Source: Phycisphaerae bacterium
GTDB taxonomy: Bacteria > Planctomycetota > Phycisphaerae > SM23-33
Direction: 5' to 3'
Assembly: GCA_030754715.1 (NCBI GenBank)
Contig: JASLZV010000112.1
Span: forward strand, 1-6,407
Length of the DNA stretch: 6,407 bases
The position numbers and the translations under genes were made by a program. Shown piece by piece: positions 5,700 through 6,407 of this stretch (position 1 is its first letter; each line of letters starts with the position of its first letter). The notes beneath the pieces are model-generated. The model was not told where the DNA came from and ran no database searches. It was given only the letters and a program-made list of their open reading frames with translations.

Positions 5700-5756
5700 G
5701 ACAGGCGCAGAGCGCAAATCAGGCCGCTCGCATTGTTACTCGTGTGCCGTCTCGCC

Positions 5757-6407
5757 TTACAGTACCGCCTTGCGGGAGAGTTTGACCCGGCCTTGATCAT
5801 CAATGTTGATGACCTTGACATCAAACTCATCACCTATGTTACAAACGTCTTTGACGTTTTTCACGTACTCTTTGGCCAATTCGCTGACGTGGCAAAGGCC
5901 TTCCACTCCGGGCAGGACCTCGATGAAGGCACCGAAATCCCGAATTGAGACAACCTTTCCAGTATACACTTCTCCGAGTTTGGCTTCCGCGGTAATTTGT
6001 TCGATCATGCTGCGAGCGGTCTCGGCGCCTTCCACGTTGGTGCAGAAGATCATGATAGTGCCGTCTTCCTCAATGTCGATCGTCGCGCCGGTCTCATCCT
6101 GAATGCCGTGGATGATCTTTCCGCCCGGGCCGATCACCTTGCCGATCTTGGACGGGTTGATCTTGATCGTCAACAGGCGAGGGGCGTTTTTGTTGATCTC
6201 CGCCCGCGGAGTCGGAAGCACCGCCGTCATCTTGTCGAGGATAAACAAGCGTGCCTCGCGTGCCTGCCGCAAGGTCGCAACAATTCGGTCCTGGGTGATG
6301 CCGTGGGTTTTCATGTCCAACTGGATGCCAGTGATGCCCTCGCGAGTACCGGCCACCTTGAAGTCCATGTCGCCGTGGAAATCCTCTTCACCCAGAATAT
6401 CGGTGAG
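5757..6407 (-). CDS. pnp: Polynucleotide phosphorylase (PNPase), C-terminal part
   Basis: PNPase is a trimeric phosphorolytic 3'-5' exoribonuclease that degrades mRNA and can also add 3' tails. The window holds the last 216 residues; the N-terminus lies beyond 6407. The visible part opens with the end of the second RNase PH domain, LTDILGEEDFHGDMDFKVAGT. Its Asp9 and Asp15 correspond by spacing to the metal-binding Asp pair of E. coli PNPase (D486/D492). A KH domain follows with GPGG at 93-96 (in KIGKVIGPGGKII), then an S1 domain at about 144-214 (GEVYTGKVVSIRDFGAFIEV to GRVKLSRKAVL). The protein ends right after the S1 domain, without the C-terminal extension used in some bacteria for RNase E binding. 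The frame is open to the window edge. No second gene overlaps its end; the next gene, csp, is 282 bases downstream. Confidence 0.97.
   Translation of the reverse strand, partial: LTDILGEEDFHGDMDFKVAGTREGITGIQLDMKTHGITQDRIVATLRQAREARLFILDKMTAVLPTPRAEINKNAPRLLTIKINPSKIGKVIGPGGKIIHGIQDETGATIDIEEDGTIMIFCTNVEGAETARSMIEQITAEAKLGEVYTGKVVSIRDFGAFIEVLPGVEGLCHVSELAKEYVKNVKDVCNIGDEFDVKVINIDDQGRVKLSRKAVL

Noticed and set aside
1..6407. Mobile elements, CRISPR arrays, tRNA or rRNA genes
   Set aside because: No transposase, regularly spaced repeats, terminal inverted repeats around genes, or RNA-gene signatures were seen on either strand.

Overview
The window is a GC-rich bacterial chromosomal segment in which every supported gene lies on the minus strand. 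Read in the direction of transcription, from high to low coordinates, the order is: the 3' end of pnp (polynucleotide phosphorylase), a CspA-family cold-shock protein, a short membrane histidine kinase, an NtrC-type sigma-54-dependent response regulator, mutL, and the 5' end of an exported FG-GAP/VCBS-repeat protein. The two outer genes run off the window. The exported repeat protein, the abundance of NtrC-type regulation and the style of the MutL suggest a Planctomycetes-like (Phycisphaerae-like) or similar environmental lineage. This is an inference from protein style only, with no taxonomic marker to prove it.

Region 5757-6407 holds the catalytic tail, KH domain and S1 domain of PNPase. 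A roughly 280-base gap with several inverted repeats follows, then the cold-shock gene (5220-5474) with a near-ideal Shine-Dalgarno sequence and a structured leader. PNPase and Csp are both RNA-acting proteins linked to cold adaptation in other bacteria.

Region 2879-5120 is a two-component system. The 267-aa kinase has one N-terminal membrane helix and no recognisable sensor domain. Its 459-aa partner has receiver, AAA+ and Fis-type HTH domains. A candidate promoter in the 58-base gap between them would give the regulator an almost leaderless transcript.

Region 831-2841 is the most interesting part. The gap between the sigma-54 activator gene and mutL contains an exact match to the sigma-54 core promoter (TGGCAC-N5-TTGCA). 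It points toward mutL and overlaps a sigma-70-like promoter. Within mutL, a run of ten C residues in the proline-rich linker sits just before the endonuclease domain. A one-base slip in either direction meets a stop codon before the catalytic motif. Together these suggest that mismatch repair here could be both transcriptionally regulated and switchable by slippage. Both ideas are inferences that need testing.

Region 1-710 carries a fully consensus sigma-70 promoter driving the secreted FG-GAP/VCBS protein. I saw no RNA genes, insertion sequences, CRISPR arrays or credible plus-strand genes.
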